A stretch of DNA of 25,576 bases from CAZJDM01 sp964544765 (GTDB lineage: Bacteria; Bdellovibrionota_B; Oligoflexia; CAYFLR01): NCBI GenBank assembly GCA_964544765.1, contig CAZJDM010000054.1:1-25576 (forward strand). The letters are read 5' to 3'. Positions 23,987 through 25,576 of the stretch are shown here, piece after piece. The notes below the pieces were generated by a model that was not told the origin of the DNA, made no database searches, and saw only the letters and a program-made list of their open reading frames with translations. Within the stretch, counting starts at the first letter, position 1; each line of letters begins with the position of its first letter. A program made the position numbers and the translations under genes.

Positions 23987-25520
23987 TTGAATTTATATGT
24001 TTGGTGGAACCATGTAGTGAAAAGGGTGAAGTTCTAAAAAATTCTCGTCCTGAAGCAGAAAAACTTATATATTTAATTTTCTTTCCTGATTTTAGTTGTA
24101 TAAGTTGTTGCCAAGTAAGGTTCCAAGTTACACCACTAACACCTGGTTGGGACGGTGCTAGATAGGCTTCTTCTTGTTTTAAAGGAGGGTTATCGTCGAT
24201 TTGGATAGTTGCTTTTATTTTAAGGTCTTTGCCATGTTTAGTACTCATCAAGATATCAAATTCAAAAGGTTCTGGCATTACCAGTATCTTTTTAGTATTG
24301 GGAGCTTTATTAAAGCAGAATATGGATATTCTTTGGGATGATAAATTTTCTGTTATAGCAATTTTTTGTTTGTCACTCATATTGGCTGTTGTAAAACTAA
24401 TCTCTGTTTTTTGTTCTAATTTTCTTAGAAAACTCAATAAACTTGGTGGTATATCAGCTATTTGATTTCTTAGAAATGCTTTTCTATGATTAATAAAATT
24501 CATCGAAAGGGCCCAAATAGTTGAGTCTCTGTTGCCTCCAAAGGGAAGTCCCACTATTCCTCCTGAGGAATTTAATATAGGTGATCCACCGGTAACACTT
24601 CCATTTTTTATTTTAGTTTCTAGGAACGCATAAGAATGGGTTTTCGTAAATGAGCCGACAGTCATAGATAATAACCCAATATTAGGCAGGCTATTATCAT
24701 GGTCACCAGAAAAGACAGGTAAGTAAAGATCTTCTTCGACTTCTAATTGAGCGCGGGTAACGGGTAGGGGTTTCCCCACAGGTTTGGGTAGTTTTAGAAC
24801 TACATAATCATGGAAATGATTTTGGTCCTTAATCAGTCTTGAGTTTTGGGGTTGAGGAAAAACTTCCTCAATAGTGGCCCATCCATCTTGGGGACCTAAA
24901 ACTAATTCTCCTTTATAATTGACAAGTATAATGGGAACTTTTTGACCAATTAGGTTTCCTAAAAATTTTAAGCGGTTAAGTTTTTTTGACCTAACTTTGT
25001 TTAGATAGGCTACTAAATCATGGAGATTGGTGGCAATTTTATCTTCTGCTAAAAAACTAAAAGCGGTGCTGGTAAAACTGGAATGTTCTCGAATATCGAC
25101 GCACTCATTAAGGGCAGCCATATTTTCTATAGCAATGTTTTCTTCAGTGACACAACGTTTCATTTCAGCATATGTAAATTCAAGTGTAACTGCCATTGAT
25201 CCTTGTTTTTTATATTTATCAACGCTCCATCCTCTATAAAGTAGATAATAAAAACCAACAAGGATAGCCTGTCCACTCAATCCCTCTTGATCAAAAAAAC
25301 CAGCTTGTTCTAGTGTTATTTGACGTCCTGCGGGGATATGAAATCTATAGATGCTTTCCATTGATTCCCGAACGTATATTGGAATGTCAGAGTCATCAAG
25401 TATCACTGAATTAGCGGTATTAATACTCTGAGTTGAAGTTTGGGCAGCTATTTGGTTATTGATTAAAATATTGAAAAGTATAAAGACAAGTACGGTTTGG
25501 AATTTTAAGAAATCATACAT
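23970..25520 (-). CDS. Secreted trypsin-fold (S1-like) protein with Thr at the nucleophile position
   Basis: This 516-residue exported protein has a signal peptide (about 1-27, ending I-A-A-Q). The middle resembles an S1/V8-type peptidase. The expected His lies in AFSFLAEDKIATNLHDL (H167, like the T-N-x-H of HtrA and V8 enzymes). The Asp is D238 in HFHDYVVLKLPKP. The usual G-x-S-G-G-x-P motif reads V-T-G-G-S-P followed by ILNSSGGIVGL, so T310 occupies the Ser position. A beta-rich C-terminal region (about 375-516) has no recognised family. It may be a threonine-nucleophile variant or a pseudopeptidase. AAGGA lies just upstream of the ATG. It stands alone on its strand and converges on queF. 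Confidence 0.75.
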   Translation of the reverse strand: MYDFLKFQTVLVFILFNILINNQIAAQTSTQSINTANSVILDDSDIPIYVRESMESIYRFHIPAGRQITLEQAGFFDQEGLSGQAILVGFYYLLYRGWSVDKYKKQGSMAVTLEFTYAEMKRCVTEENIAIENMAALNECVDIREHSSFTSTAFSFLAEDKIATNLHDLVAYLNKVRSKKLNRLKFLGNLIGQKVPIILVNYKGELVLGPQDGWATIEEVFPQPQNSRLIKDQNHFHDYVVLKLPKPVGKPLPVTRAQLEVEEDLYLPVFSGDHDNSLPNIGLLSMTVGSFTKTHSYAFLETKIKNGSVTGGSPILNSSGGIVGLPFGGNRDSTIWALSMNFINHRKAFLRNQIADIPPSLLSFLRKLEQKTEISFTTANMSDKQKIAITENLSSQRISIFCFNKAPNTKKILVMPEPFEFDILMSTKHGKDLKIKATIQIDDNPPLKQEEAYLAPSQPGVSGVTWNLTWQQLIQLKSGKKIKYISFSASGREFFRTSPFSLHGSTKHINSIKCER

Positions 25521-25576
25521 ATGTTTTCCTTGGTTGATATTTGGTAATGGTGAAAATAAAAACTCACAAAGTTGTG

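Noticed and set aside
1..25576. CRISPR array, tRNA, rRNA, insertion sequence or integrase
   Set aside because: Read through for regular direct repeats, tRNA-like cloverleaf sequence and transposase or integrase motifs; none was seen by eye.

Overview
The window is an AT-rich stretch of a flagellated Gram-negative chromosome. It carries a full sigma-54/sigma-28 flagellar hierarchy, PilZ proteins of a deltaproteobacterial type, a clpP-clpX-lon operon ending in an NtrB-like kinase, and several secreted proteins. The best guess is a Bdellovibrionota- or Oligoflexia-like (possibly predatory or host-associated) bacterium. That placement is inferred from gene content and was not tested.

Region 1 (1-2750) is an accessory region with exported products on the + strand. 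The first gene closely resembles the catalytic subunit of acyloxyacyl hydrolase (AOAH), the animal and amoebal enzyme that removes secondary acyl chains from lipid A. It is followed by a 48-residue exported peptide candidate and by a membrane protein whose C-terminal domain has a His-Gly/Cys arrangement like clan CD (DUF4347-like) proteins.

Region 2 (2752-10257) is protein quality control. On the - strand, clpP-clpX-lon-histidine kinase form one operon. Trigger factor (tig) is divergent from clpP, with its own sigma-70-type promoter and a 5'-leader inverted repeat. After tig comes a frameshifted, truncated gene remnant, then dksA on the - strand.

Region 3 (10258-22440) starts with a 470-base non-coding stretch holding a large CTAG-rich inverted repeat and a near-perfect sigma-54 promoter. 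The promoter drives a long flagellar operon: fliL-fliN-fliO-fliP-fliQ-fliR-flhB-flhA-flhF-flhG-fliA-cheY-pilZ. fliM is missing, but FliN carries a FliM-like CheY-binding peptide. FlhF has altered G3 and G4 motifs. FliO is greatly enlarged. A second PilZ gene follows under its own promoter. Together the genes cover the export gate, pole and number control (FlhF/FlhG), the late sigma factor, and inputs from chemotaxis and c-di-GMP.

Region 4 (22451-25576) holds a TPR lipoprotein (-), queF for queuosine synthesis (+), and a secreted trypsin-fold protein (-) whose nucleophile position is threonine rather than serine.

The most novel signals are the bacterial AOAH-like enzyme and its neighbours, the atypical FlhF, and the Thr-substituted protease. 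No CRISPR array, tRNA, rRNA or insertion sequence was seen.
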